Of a DNA stretch of 40,110 nt, positions 9,835 through 16,609 are shown piece by piece. Positions within the stretch are counted from its first letter, which is position 1; each line of letters starts with the position of its first letter. The position numbers and the translations under genes were made by a program. A model generated the notes under the pieces. It searched no databases. It saw nothing but the letters and a program-made list of their open reading frames with translations, and had not been told where the DNA came from. The DNA is from Sphaerisporangium perillae (lineage in GTDB: Bacteria; Actinomycetota; Actinomycetes; Streptosporangiales; Streptosporangiaceae): assembly GCF_023276435.1 (NCBI RefSeq), contig NZ_JALLPO010000016.1, positions 143,831-183,940 on the forward strand, read 5' to 3'.

Positions 9835-10599
9835 ATGGGAATTCTCGACGGCAAGCGGCTCTTGGTGACCGGTGTCCTCACCGACGCCTCGATCGCCTTC
9901 TCGGTCGCCAAGCTGGCGCAGGAGGAGGGCGCCCAGATCGTGCTCACCGGCTTCGGCCGCCTGAGCCTGGTCGAGCGCATCGCCAAGCGCCTCCCCGAGC
10001 CGCCACCGGTGATCGAGCTGGACGTGCAGAACACCGAGCACCTCGACTCCCTCGCCGACCGGGTCGGCGAGCATCTCGGCGGCCTCGACGGGGTGGTCCA
10101 CTCGATCGGCTTCGCGCCGCAGACGGCCCTCGGCGGCAACTTCCTCAACACCACCTGGGAGGACGTGGCGACGGCCGTGCACGTCTCCACCTTCTCCTTC
10201 AAGTCGCTGGCGGTCGCCTGCCTGCCCCTGATGAAGGAGGGCGGCGCCGTCGTCGGCCTCGACTTCGACGCCACCAAGGCCTGGCCCGTCTACGACTGGA
10301 TGGGCGTGGCCAAGGCGGGCCTGGAGTCGTGCTCGCGCTATCTGGCGCGCGACTTCGGCAAGCACGGCATCCGGGTGAACCTCGTGGCGGCCGGGCCGCT
10401 GCGCACCATGGCGGCCAAGAGCATCCCGGGCTTCAAGGAGTTCGAGGAGAGCTGGCCCGCCAAGGCGCCCCTCGGGTGGGACCTCGCCGATCCCGCGCCC
10501 GCGGCCAAGGCGTGCGTGGCGCTGCTGTCCGACTGGTTCCCGGCCACGACCGGCGAGATCGTGCACGTCGACGGCGGCGTCCACGCGATGGGCGTCTGA
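9835..10599 (+). CDS. fabI: Enoyl-ACP reductase (InhA type)
   Basis: This 254-residue NADH-dependent enoyl-ACP reductase completes each round of fatty acid elongation. The active site Y153-x2-M156-x3-K160 (YDWMGVAK) is the InhA-type YxxMxxxK motif. The cofactor loop is VTGVLTDASIAF (11-22), and S90 in VVHSIGF corresponds to InhA S94. Length and sequence are close to actinobacterial InhA/FabI rather than the shorter-motif FabI of enterobacteria. It starts 1 nt after fabG and forms a two-gene operon; the hairpin at 10602-10644 follows directly. Confidence 0.95.
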   Translation: MGILDGKRLLVTGVLTDASIAFSVAKLAQEEGAQIVLTGFGRLSLVERIAKRLPEPPPVIELDVQNTEHLDSLADRVGEHLGGLDGVVHSIGFAPQTALGGNFLNTTWEDVATAVHVSTFSFKSLAVACLPLMKEGGAVVGLDFDATKAWPVYDWMGVAKAGLESCSRYLARDFGKHGIRVNLVAAGPLRTMAAKSIPGFKEFEESWPAKAPLGWDLADPAPAAKACVALLSDWFPATTGEIVHVDGGVHAMGV

Positions 10600-10601
10600 C
10601 C

Positions 10602-10644
10602 CGCCGGCGGCTTTCGCCCACATCGTGGGCCCGGGCCGCCGGCG
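10602..10644. terminator. Two-part hairpin terminator after fabI
   Basis: An outer 10-bp stem (10602-10611 with 10635-10644) encloses an inner GCCCAC-atc-GTGGGC hairpin (10616-10630). It lies 2 nt after the fabI stop and 7 nt beyond the end of the convergent gene, so it probably serves both. Confidence 0.8.
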
Positions 10645-10651
10645 CGCGGCG

Positions 10652-11584
10652 TCAGGCGAGGCGGTGGCGTCCGGCCTCGGAGGAGCGCAGGCCCTCGAAG
10701 GGCATCGAGCGCGGCGTGTCGGCGGCCCGGCGCGACTGCACGACACGGGTCGCGAGGATCGCCGAGGCCAGTAGCACGGCGGTCAGCGCGGTGCCCACGG
10801 GGTCGTACGGCCTGGGGGGCGCGGTCTTGCGGGCCTGCAGGGTGCCGGTCAGCACCGGGAGGGGCTGGCCGGGCCACAACGGCACCAACGGCGGCATCTC
10901 GATGTCGGCGCGGGGCGGCGAGGTCGCGTGCACGGACGGCATGGCACGGTCCACCGGCTCGGCGGGCAGGGTTGCTCCTTGCACCGGGGGTTCGCCGGTA
11001 GGGGGCCGGTCGGCGGGCGGCCGATCGTTGTCCATGCGCGGGGCGCTACGCGTGGCGGGGTGATCGCCCGAGCCGGAGCGGTCGGGGCCGGCGGGTGACT
11101 TCGGCGCCGGTGAGGCGTCGGTGTCCCCGCATTCGGAGGAGCCGATCAGTGGCAGGCAGCCGGTGTCGATCGGCAGCCCGAGCAGGTCGTCACCGGAGCC
11201 GTCCCCCGACCCGCCGGAGCCGCCACCGGCCTCGCCGGGCGCCTGGGACGGAGAGGCGCTCGCGCTGGGCGGCCGGGTGGCCATGGCCCCGTTCCCGCCG
11301 CCGAGGACCTTCTCCGTGGTCGTCTCGACGGTCGTCTCGACCGTCTTCTGCACCGTGTCGGTCACCGGCTTCAGCCCGCCGCCGAGGTCGCCCACCGTGT
11401 CGGTGACCTCGCTCAGCAGGTCGCACACGCCGCCGGTGAGGCTGGACAGGGGAGTGCCGCCCCGATCGCAGTCGGCCAGGCGCGACGAGGACCCCGCGGC
11501 GGGCGCGGCCACCAGCAGTGCGGTTCCCCCGCTCAGCGCCAGCGTCAGCGCTCCCGCCGAGATGGCGGTCGTGCCCTTACGCAT
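10652..11584 (-). CDS. Secreted or wall-spanning protein with C-terminal membrane anchor, unknown function
   Basis: This 310-residue protein is not recognised as a named family. It has a signal peptide (MRKGTTAISAGALTLALSGG..., cleavage probably after AAPAAG near residue 31) and four cysteines in two pairs (C-D-R/G-V-C near 39-54, and TGC...SSEC), which could form disulfides. A segment with VTDTVGDLGGGLKPVTDTVQ and TVETTVETTTEK follows, then a long Pro/Ser/Gly/Asp-rich region suited to crossing the cell wall. A single C-terminal helix (PVGTALTAVLLASAILATRV, about 270-289) precedes a short basic cytoplasmic tail. This resembles actinomycete surface proteins anchored by one helix. GGAGGG (11590-11595) lies 5 nt before the ATG. 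It is a single-gene unit convergent with fabI. Confidence 0.7.
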   Translation of the reverse strand: MRKGTTAISAGALTLALSGGTALLVAAPAAGSSSRLADCDRGGTPLSSLTGGVCDLLSEVTDTVGDLGGGLKPVTDTVQKTVETTVETTTEKVLGGGNGAMATRPPSASASPSQAPGEAGGGSGGSGDGSGDDLLGLPIDTGCLPLIGSSECGDTDASPAPKSPAGPDRSGSGDHPATRSAPRMDNDRPPADRPPTGEPPVQGATLPAEPVDRAMPSVHATSPPRADIEMPPLVPLWPGQPLPVLTGTLQARKTAPPRPYDPVGTALTAVLLASAILATRVVQSRRAADTPRSMPFEGLRSSEAGRHRLA

Positions 11585-11690
11585 GGTTGCCCTCCATCGT
11601 CTTCCGGGGTAGGCGCTGGCTCCCCTCCCGCCGCCTCCGGAAACCATCGTGTGCCAGAACGCCGGTCTTTCCAGGAAAAGTTGCGATTCG

Positions 11691-11727
11691 GTATCGACTA
11701 GTGATACGCGAACGAGTTTCCCGTTCG
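11691..11727. promoter_or_regulatory. Inverted repeats between two minus-strand genes
   Basis: A near-palindrome GTATC-N7-GATAC centred on ACTAGT (11691-11707) lies beside a CGAACG-N7-CGTTCG hairpin (11709-11727). The hairpin could terminate the upstream aldo/keto reductase transcript. The palindrome could be an operator for the downstream secreted-protein gene. Neither is matched to a known regulator. Confidence 0.4.
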
Positions 11728-11749
11728 GTGGTTACGGGTGATCGCGGCG

Positions 11750-12697
11750 CTACTCCACGGCGGACACGTCGTCGAGCGCCTCGCGGATCTCCACCGGCAG
11801 CGTCAGCTCCTCTGCCTGCAGCACTCCCTTCAGCTGTGCGTGCGTGCGCGCGCCGACGATGGCCGCGGCCACCCCCGGCTGGTCGCGCACCCAGGAAAGG
11901 GCCACCGCGAGCGGGGATACCCCGAGCCCCTCGGCGGCCGTGGTCACCGACTCGACGACTCGGCGGCACCGCTCGTCGAGATACGGCTGGACGAAGTCGG
12001 CGAAGTGTGGCGTCGCGGCCCGCGAGTCGGCGGGGATGCCCACGCGGTACTTGCCGGTCAGCACCCCGCGCCCGAGCGGCGACCAGGCGAGCACCCCCGC
12101 GCCGACGTGCTCGGACGCCGGCAGTACCTCGCGCTCGGCGTCCCTGGCCAGCAGGGAGTACTCGATCTGGGCCGAGACGATGGGCACCCGCCCCGGAGCC
12201 GCGCGCTGCCAGACCCCCGCCGCGGCCAGCTGCCACGCCGCGTAGTTGCAGACCCCGGCGTACATCGCGCGGCCGGAGGAGACGGCGGTGTCGACCGCCG
12301 CCAGGGTCTCCTCCAGGGGCACCTCGGCGTCGAAGGCGTGCAGCTGCCACAGGTCGACCTCGTCGACGCCCAGCCGGGCGAGCGAGGCGTCCAGCGCCGC
12401 CAGCAGGCTGCGGCGCGAGGCGTTCCTGGACCTCGGGCCCCGGGGCGTGAGGACCGCCTTGGTCGCGATGACCATCTCCGAGCGCGGCACCGAGTCGCGC
12501 AGCAGTCGGCCGAGCAGGCGCTCGGCGTCGCCGCCCGCGTAGACGTCGGCGGTGTCGACCAGTGTGCCCCCGGCTTCGGCGAAGGCGACGAGCTGCGCGG
12601 CGGCCTCCTCCGCGCCGGTGTCGCGCCCCCAGGTCATGGTGCCGAGCCCCACCCGCGACACCGAAAGACCGCTGCGCCCGACCATTCGCTGATCCAT
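11750..12697 (-). CDS. Aldo/keto reductase
   Basis: This 315-residue NADPH-dependent oxidoreductase of the aldo/keto reductase superfamily folds as a TIM barrel. The catalytic tetrad is visible: D48 (in LVDTADVY), Y53, K80 (in VIATKAV) and H120 (in LWQLHAFD). The N-terminal MVGRSGLSVSRVGLGTM is typical of the YghZ/Tas-like branch. The physiological substrate cannot be inferred. TAACCT (minus strand, 12712-12707) lies 9 nt before the ATG and may be a -10 box; no clear ribosome binding site is visible. It is divergent from uppP across 165 nt and is transcribed alone. Confidence 0.9.
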   Translation of the reverse strand: MDQRMVGRSGLSVSRVGLGTMTWGRDTGAEEAAAQLVAFAEAGGTLVDTADVYAGGDAERLLGRLLRDSVPRSEMVIATKAVLTPRGPRSRNASRRSLLAALDASLARLGVDEVDLWQLHAFDAEVPLEETLAAVDTAVSSGRAMYAGVCNYAAWQLAAAGVWQRAAPGRVPIVSAQIEYSLLARDAEREVLPASEHVGAGVLAWSPLGRGVLTGKYRVGIPADSRAATPHFADFVQPYLDERCRRVVESVTTAAEGLGVSPLAVALSWVRDQPGVAAAIVGARTHAQLKGVLQAEELTLPVEIREALDDVSAVE

Positions 12698-12862
12698 GAT
12701 CCGGCCAGGTTACCGTGTTGGCACGCCTCACTTCCGTGGATGGCGAAGGACGCGCCTTGCCGGCCACCGGCCGCCGAAGCCCGCGCCCGTCACGAATCCG
12801 CACCGGTTACCGGCCGGCATGGCTGACCTCCCTCATGCCGCTGCCATAGGCTGGCGCGCACT

Positions 12863-13684
12863 ATGGACGCACTGCAAGCGATCGTGCTGGGCATCGTGCA
12901 GGGGCTGACCGAGTTCCTGCCCATCTCCAGCTCCGCCCATCTGCTCATCGTTCCCCGCCTGTTCGGCTGGGGAGACCCCGGAGCCGCCTTCACCGCGGTG
13001 ATCCAGCTCGGCACGATGCTGGCCGTGGTCATCTACTTCTGGCGCGACATCGTGCGCATCGTGTGGACCTGGCTGCGCAGTTTGTGGACGCCGGAACTGC
13101 GCGACGACCTGGACGCCCGCATGGGCTGGTACATCGGGCTCGGCACGATCCCCCTCGGCGTGCTCGGGGTGGTGTTCAAGGACCAGATCGAGGGCCCTGC
13201 GCGCAACCTGTGGATCAACGCGACCGTGCTGATCGTCTTCGGCCTGCTCCTGCTGCTGGCCGAGCAGATCGGACGGCAGCGGACGCCGATCGGCGAGCTG
13301 ACGCTGAAGCAGGGCCTCATCATCGGCGGGTTCCAGGCGCTCGCGCTGGTGCCGGGGGCGTCCCGGTCCGGCTCCACCATCACGGGCGGGCTGTTCCTCG
13401 GCTTCACGCGCGAGGCGGCGGCCCGTTACTCGTTCCTGCTGTCCATCCCCGCCGTGGTGCTCTCCGGGCTGTTCGAGCTGCGCGACGTCGGCGCGGGCGG
13501 CGGCCCGGACCTGGTGCCGACGCTGATCGCCACCGTGGTGTCGTTCGTCGTGGGGTACGCCTCGATCGCCTGGTTGCTCCGCTACATCACCAGGCACTCC
13601 ATGATGGTCTTCGTCACCTATCGCGTCTTCATCGGCGCGTTCCTGCTGACACTGCTGTCTCTAGGGGTGATCACGGCCCAATAA
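12863..13684 (+). CDS. uppP: Undecaprenyl-diphosphatase
   Basis: This 273-residue integral membrane phosphatase recycles the undecaprenyl carrier used in peptidoglycan synthesis and can confer bacitracin tolerance. The family motifs are [14 protein letters not shown] (residues 13-26, with the (Q/E)xxxE element) and PGASRSGST in the second half. About eight hydrophobic helices are seen. No ribosome binding site precedes the ATG; TAGGCT (12847-12852) lies 10 nt upstream, so the mRNA leader is very short or absent. It heads the block uppP, phosphatase, DUF3090, SCO1664-family, which is conserved in actinobacteria (Rv2136c-Rv2133c in M. tuberculosis, from memory). Confidence 0.95.
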   Translation: MDALQAIVLGIVQGLTEFLPISSSAHLLIVPRLFGWGDPGAAFTAVIQLGTMLAVVIYFWRDIVRIVWTWLRSLWTPELRDDLDARMGWYIGLGTIPLGVLGVVFKDQIEGPARNLWINATVLIVFGLLLLLAEQIGRQRTPIGELTLKQGLIIGGFQALALVPGASRSGSTITGGLFLGFTREAAARYSFLLSIPAVVLSGLFELRDVGAGGGPDLVPTLIATVVSFVVGYASIAWLLRYITRHSMMVFVTYRVFIGAFLLTLLSLGVITAQ

Positions 13685-13687
13685 GCT
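13682..13687 (+). promoter_or_regulatory. -10 box overlapping the uppP stop; leaderless start of next gene
   Basis: TAAGCT contains the first bases of the uppP TAA stop region (13682-13684) and lies exactly 6 nt before the GTG of the histidine phosphatase gene. This is the classic spacing for a leaderless actinobacterial transcript. No ribosome binding site is present. Confidence 0.55.
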
Positions 13688-13693
13688 TGCTTT

Positions 13694-14407
13694 GTGACCA
13701 CTTTGCTTCTGGTGCGGCACGGTCTTACGGACATGACCGGCCCGGTGCTCGCCGGCTGGACCCCCGGGGTCCATCTGAGCGAGCGAGGCCGCGCCCAGGC
13801 CGAGACCCTGGCCGCGCGGCTGGCGCCCCTGCGTCTCGACGCCATCGTCGCGAGCCCGCTCGAACGGTGCCAGGAGACCGCCCAGGCGGTCCTCGCCGGG
13901 CGTGAGGGCCTCCAGATCGCAAGCGACGACCGGTTCGGCGAGTGCGGATACGGCGACTGGACCGGGCGCCCGCTGAAGGAGCTCGCCGAGGAGCCGCTGT
14001 GGCGGGTGGTCCAGCAGCACCCGAGCGCGGCGGTCTTCCCGGGAGGGGAGTCACTGGCCGGCGTGCAGCGCCGCGCGGTCGCCGCCGTGCGCCACTGGAA
14101 CGCCAAACTCGGTGACGAGGCGGTCTACCTGGTGTGCAGCCACGGGGATGTCATCAAGGCGATCGTGGCCGACGCGCTCGGGGTCCACCTCGACCAGTTC
14201 CAGCGCATCACCGCCGATCCGGCCTCCCTGACGGCGATCCGGTACACCACCCTGAGGCCGTTCGTCCTGAGGGTCAACGATGTGGGCGGCGGGGTAGAAA
14301 ATCTGATACCCCCCGCGCCCCAAGCCGAGGGTTCGGAGCAGCAAGACGGGGGAGAAAGTTTGACCGAGAGCGACGCCGCTGTCGGCGGCGGAGCCGGGAC
14401 CACGTAA
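13694..14407 (+). CDS. Histidine phosphatase family protein (MSMEG_4193 type)
   Basis: This 237-residue protein is of the phosphoglycerate-mutase-like superfamily. The phosphohistidine motif is LLLVRHGLTD (RHG at 8-10), and the second catalytic His is in VCSHGDVIKAIVADALGV. Arg in ASPLERCQET completes the pocket. It matches the actinobacterial MSMEG_4193/Rv2135c subfamily, whose substrate is unknown. The C-terminal roughly 35 residues are Gly/Glu-rich and probably disordered. It starts with GTG, 9 nt after uppP, with no ribosome binding site but a well-placed -10 box. Confidence 0.88.
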   Translation: MTTLLLVRHGLTDMTGPVLAGWTPGVHLSERGRAQAETLAARLAPLRLDAIVASPLERCQETAQAVLAGREGLQIASDDRFGECGYGDWTGRPLKELAEEPLWRVVQQHPSAAVFPGGESLAGVQRRAVAAVRHWNAKLGDEAVYLVCSHGDVIKAIVADALGVHLDQFQRITADPASLTAIRYTTLRPFVLRVNDVGGGVENLIPPAPQAEGSEQQDGGESLTESDAAVGGGAGTT

Positions 14408-14410
14408 GGT
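14405..14410 (+). promoter_or_regulatory. -10 box overlapping the phosphatase stop; leaderless start of DUF3090
   Basis: TAAGGT includes the TAA stop of the phosphatase gene (14405-14407) and lies exactly 6 nt before the ATG at 14417. It repeats the arrangement seen one gene earlier, and again no ribosome binding site is visible. Confidence 0.55.
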
Positions 14411-14416
14411 CGGGCT

Positions 14417-14986
14417 ATGCCGGTCTTCGACTACGATCCGCCAGAGAGGTTCGTGGCCGGTGCCGTTGGGCAACCGGGAGCACGCGCCTTCTTTCTGCAA
14501 GCCCGTGGTCAGGGGCGCATGACGACGGTGGGCCTGGAGAAGTTCCAGGTCGCGGTCCTGGCCGATCGCCTCGACGAGCTGCTCGACGAGGTGCTGCGCC
14601 GCAGCGGCGGCACCGCCCCGGTGCCCGCGCTGGCGCCGGTGGAGCTCACTGACAAGGCCCCTCTCGACCTGCCCATCGACGAGGACTTCCGGGTGGGCAC
14701 CATGGCCCTGGCCTGGGATCCCGACACCTCGCAGGTCGTCATCGAGGCGCAGGAGGTCACCGACGAGGACGAGGAGGAGGACGCGCTCGCCGCCGTCGAC
14801 GACGACCGGCCCGGATCGGCCGTCCTTCGCGTGCACATCAGCGCCGCCGCCGCCCGTGCCTTCACCCAGCGGGCGCTGGAGATCGTCGCGGCCGGGCGCC
14901 CGCCGTGCCCGCTGTGCGGGCAGCCGCTCGACGCCGAGGGACACATCTGCGTACGCCTGAACGGCCACCGGGGGGAGCGCAGTTGA
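14417..14986 (+). CDS. DUF3090 family protein
   Basis: This 189-residue protein belongs to DUF3090 (Rv2134c-like), an actinobacterial family of unknown function. The N-terminus MPVFDYDPPERFVAGAVGQP is typical. A central acidic stretch (DEDEEED) is followed by a C-terminal zinc-ribbon-like CPLCGQPLDAEGHIC motif, whose three Cys and one His could bind one zinc. Its gene is almost always paired with the SCO1664-family kinase-like gene, suggesting a joint function. It overlaps the next gene by 4 nt (TTGA, 14983-14986). Confidence 0.9.
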   Translation: MPVFDYDPPERFVAGAVGQPGARAFFLQARGQGRMTTVGLEKFQVAVLADRLDELLDEVLRRSGGTAPVPALAPVELTDKAPLDLPIDEDFRVGTMALAWDPDTSQVVIEAQEVTDEDEEEDALAAVDDDRPGSAVLRVHISAAAARAFTQRALEIVAAGRPPCPLCGQPLDAEGHICVRLNGHRGERS

Positions 14987-15747
14987 GCGCAGAGAGCGAC
15001 CCCCGGCTCAGCAGCATCCCTGGCACCTCCGGGCTGGACGACGTCACGGCCCTGCGGCTGCTGCGCGAGGGCACCATCGAGGTCGCGGGCCGGCTGGTCG
15101 AGGCGACCAACATGACGCTCTACTGCTCGATCCGCCTCGACGGCATGGTCGCCGAGTGCGTGTACAAACCGGTCAGGGGCGAGCGGCCGCTGTGGGACTT
15201 CCCCGACGGCACGCTGGCCGCGCGGGAGGTCGCCGCGTTCGAGGTGTCGGCGGCCACCGGCTGGCGCATCGTGCCGCCGAGCGTCTATCGTGACGGGCCG
15301 TTCGGTCCCGGCATGTGCCAGCTCTGGATCGACACCGACCCCGACGTCGACCTCATGGCCCTCATCCGCAGCCGCGACCCGGTGCTGCGCCGCATGGCCA
15401 TCTTCGACGCCGTCGTCAACAACGCCGACCGCAAGGGCGGCCACCTGCTGCCGCTGCCCGACGGGCACATCTACGGCGTCGACCACGGCGTCTGCTTCTC
15501 CACCGAGGACAAGCTGCGCACCGTGCTGTGGCAGTGGCGGGGCAAGCCGCTCCCGCGCGAGGCGGTGAACGTCCTGGCCCGGCTCGAGCGCGAGATCGAG
15601 CGCGGCAAGCTGGGCCGCCGGCTGCGCGAGCTGCTGACGCTCGCGGAGGTCGAGGCCACCTGGGAGCGCGTGCGCCGCCTGCTCAGCACCGGCATCCACC
15701 CCTTCCCCTCCGAAGACTGGCCCGCGCTGCCCTGGCCGCCTATCTGA
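14983..15747 (+). CDS. SCO1664-family protein, distantly PI3/4-kinase-like
   Basis: This 254-residue protein matches the SCO1664 family found beside DUF3090 and mshC in actinobacteria. The segment IFDAVVNNADRKGGHLL followed by IYGVDHGVCFS resembles the catalytic loop (DxxxxN) and DxG metal site of phosphatidylinositol-kinase or HipA-like folds, so a phosphotransferase role is plausible but unproven. The TTG start overlaps the DUF3090 stop, with a GGGGGGA ribosome binding site 7-8 nt upstream; an earlier in-frame start inside DUF3090 would add an unrelated Arg-rich leader. It forms a coupled unit with DUF3090. Confidence 0.85.
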   Translation: MSAESDPRLSSIPGTSGLDDVTALRLLREGTIEVAGRLVEATNMTLYCSIRLDGMVAECVYKPVRGERPLWDFPDGTLAAREVAAFEVSAATGWRIVPPSVYRDGPFGPGMCQLWIDTDPDVDLMALIRSRDPVLRRMAIFDAVVNNADRKGGHLLPLPDGHIYGVDHGVCFSTEDKLRTVLWQWRGKPLPREAVNVLARLEREIERGKLGRRLRELLTLAEVEATWERVRRLLSTGIHPFPSEDWPALPWPPI

Positions 15748-15811
15748 TCGTCCGCCCGGGGCGTACCCTTCGGGAGGTATGTCCATCTCTACCGGCATGG
15801 AGGGAACGGGC

Positions 15812-16558
15812 GTGTGCACGGTGATCGTGAGCTTCGAGCCTGGCGCGGAGACTCCGGTGGTGCTCGCCGGGATACGGGACGAACTGGCGTCCCGGCCATG
15901 GGAGCCCCCGGCGGCGCACTGGCCCCGGTTCCCCGCCCTGGTGGGCGGGCGCGACCTGTCGGCGGGCGGCACGTGGCTGGCCGTCGACCCCGGCGGCCCC
16001 GTGGTCGCCGCGCTGCTGAACGGGTGCGGCGAGCCGGCGCCCGAGGCGATCCGCAGGTCCCGCGGCGACCTGCCGCTCAGGGCGGCGGCCCAAGGTGAGC
16101 TGCCCGACGGGGACCTCTCCTGCTACGACCCCTTCCACCTGCTCGTCGCCGACCCCGGCGGCGTGCGGCTGTGGAGCTGGGACGGGCGGGAGGTGACCGA
16201 CGCCAAGCTGCCGGCGGGCCCGCACATCGTGGTCAACAGCGGCTGGGAGCCCGGCGGGTCCGACCCCCGCGTCGCCTACTTCCGGCCGCGCTTCGCCTCG
16301 GCCGAGCGCCCCTCCGCGCGCGACGCGGGCGAAGGCTCCTGGGCGGCATGGCGGCGGCTCGCCTCCGGCGCGGGGCTGGCGACCTCCGACCCCAGGGCGC
16401 TGGTGGTCCGCAAGGAACTGCCGGACGGGCAGGTGTGGGGGACGTCCTCGATCACCCTGGTCGCCCTCGGCGACGACGCCCTGCGCTACGACTTCTGCTC
16501 TCGTCCCGCCGATCCGTCCTCCTGGCGGGAGGTCCTGCGCGTGCCCGCGCCCCGATGA
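15812..16558 (+). CDS. NRDE-family (TANGO2-like) protein
   Basis: This 248-residue protein resembles the NRDE family. It starts VCTVIVSFEP, so after Met removal Cys2 would be N-terminal, as in N-terminal-nucleophile hydrolases. The NRDE-equivalent motif is IRDE in AGIRDELASRPW, and the family element GRDLSAGGTWLAVD follows. TANGO2-type proteins are linked to cofactor and lipid handling, but no bacterial reaction is established here. The GTG at 15812 is preferred because GGAGGG (15799-15804) lies 7 nt upstream and this exposes the Cys; an ATG at 15779 would hide it behind 11 residues. It is convergent with the kinase-like gene. Confidence 0.75.
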   Translation: MCTVIVSFEPGAETPVVLAGIRDELASRPWEPPAAHWPRFPALVGGRDLSAGGTWLAVDPGGPVVAALLNGCGEPAPEAIRRSRGDLPLRAAAQGELPDGDLSCYDPFHLLVADPGGVRLWSWDGREVTDAKLPAGPHIVVNSGWEPGGSDPRVAYFRPRFASAERPSARDAGEGSWAAWRRLASGAGLATSDPRALVVRKELPDGQVWGTSSITLVALGDDALRYDFCSRPADPSSWREVLRVPAPR

Positions 16559-16609
16559 CCGGCCGGCCGGTACCGCCGGCGGTCACGGCGGCCACGGCGT
16601 TCACGGCGG

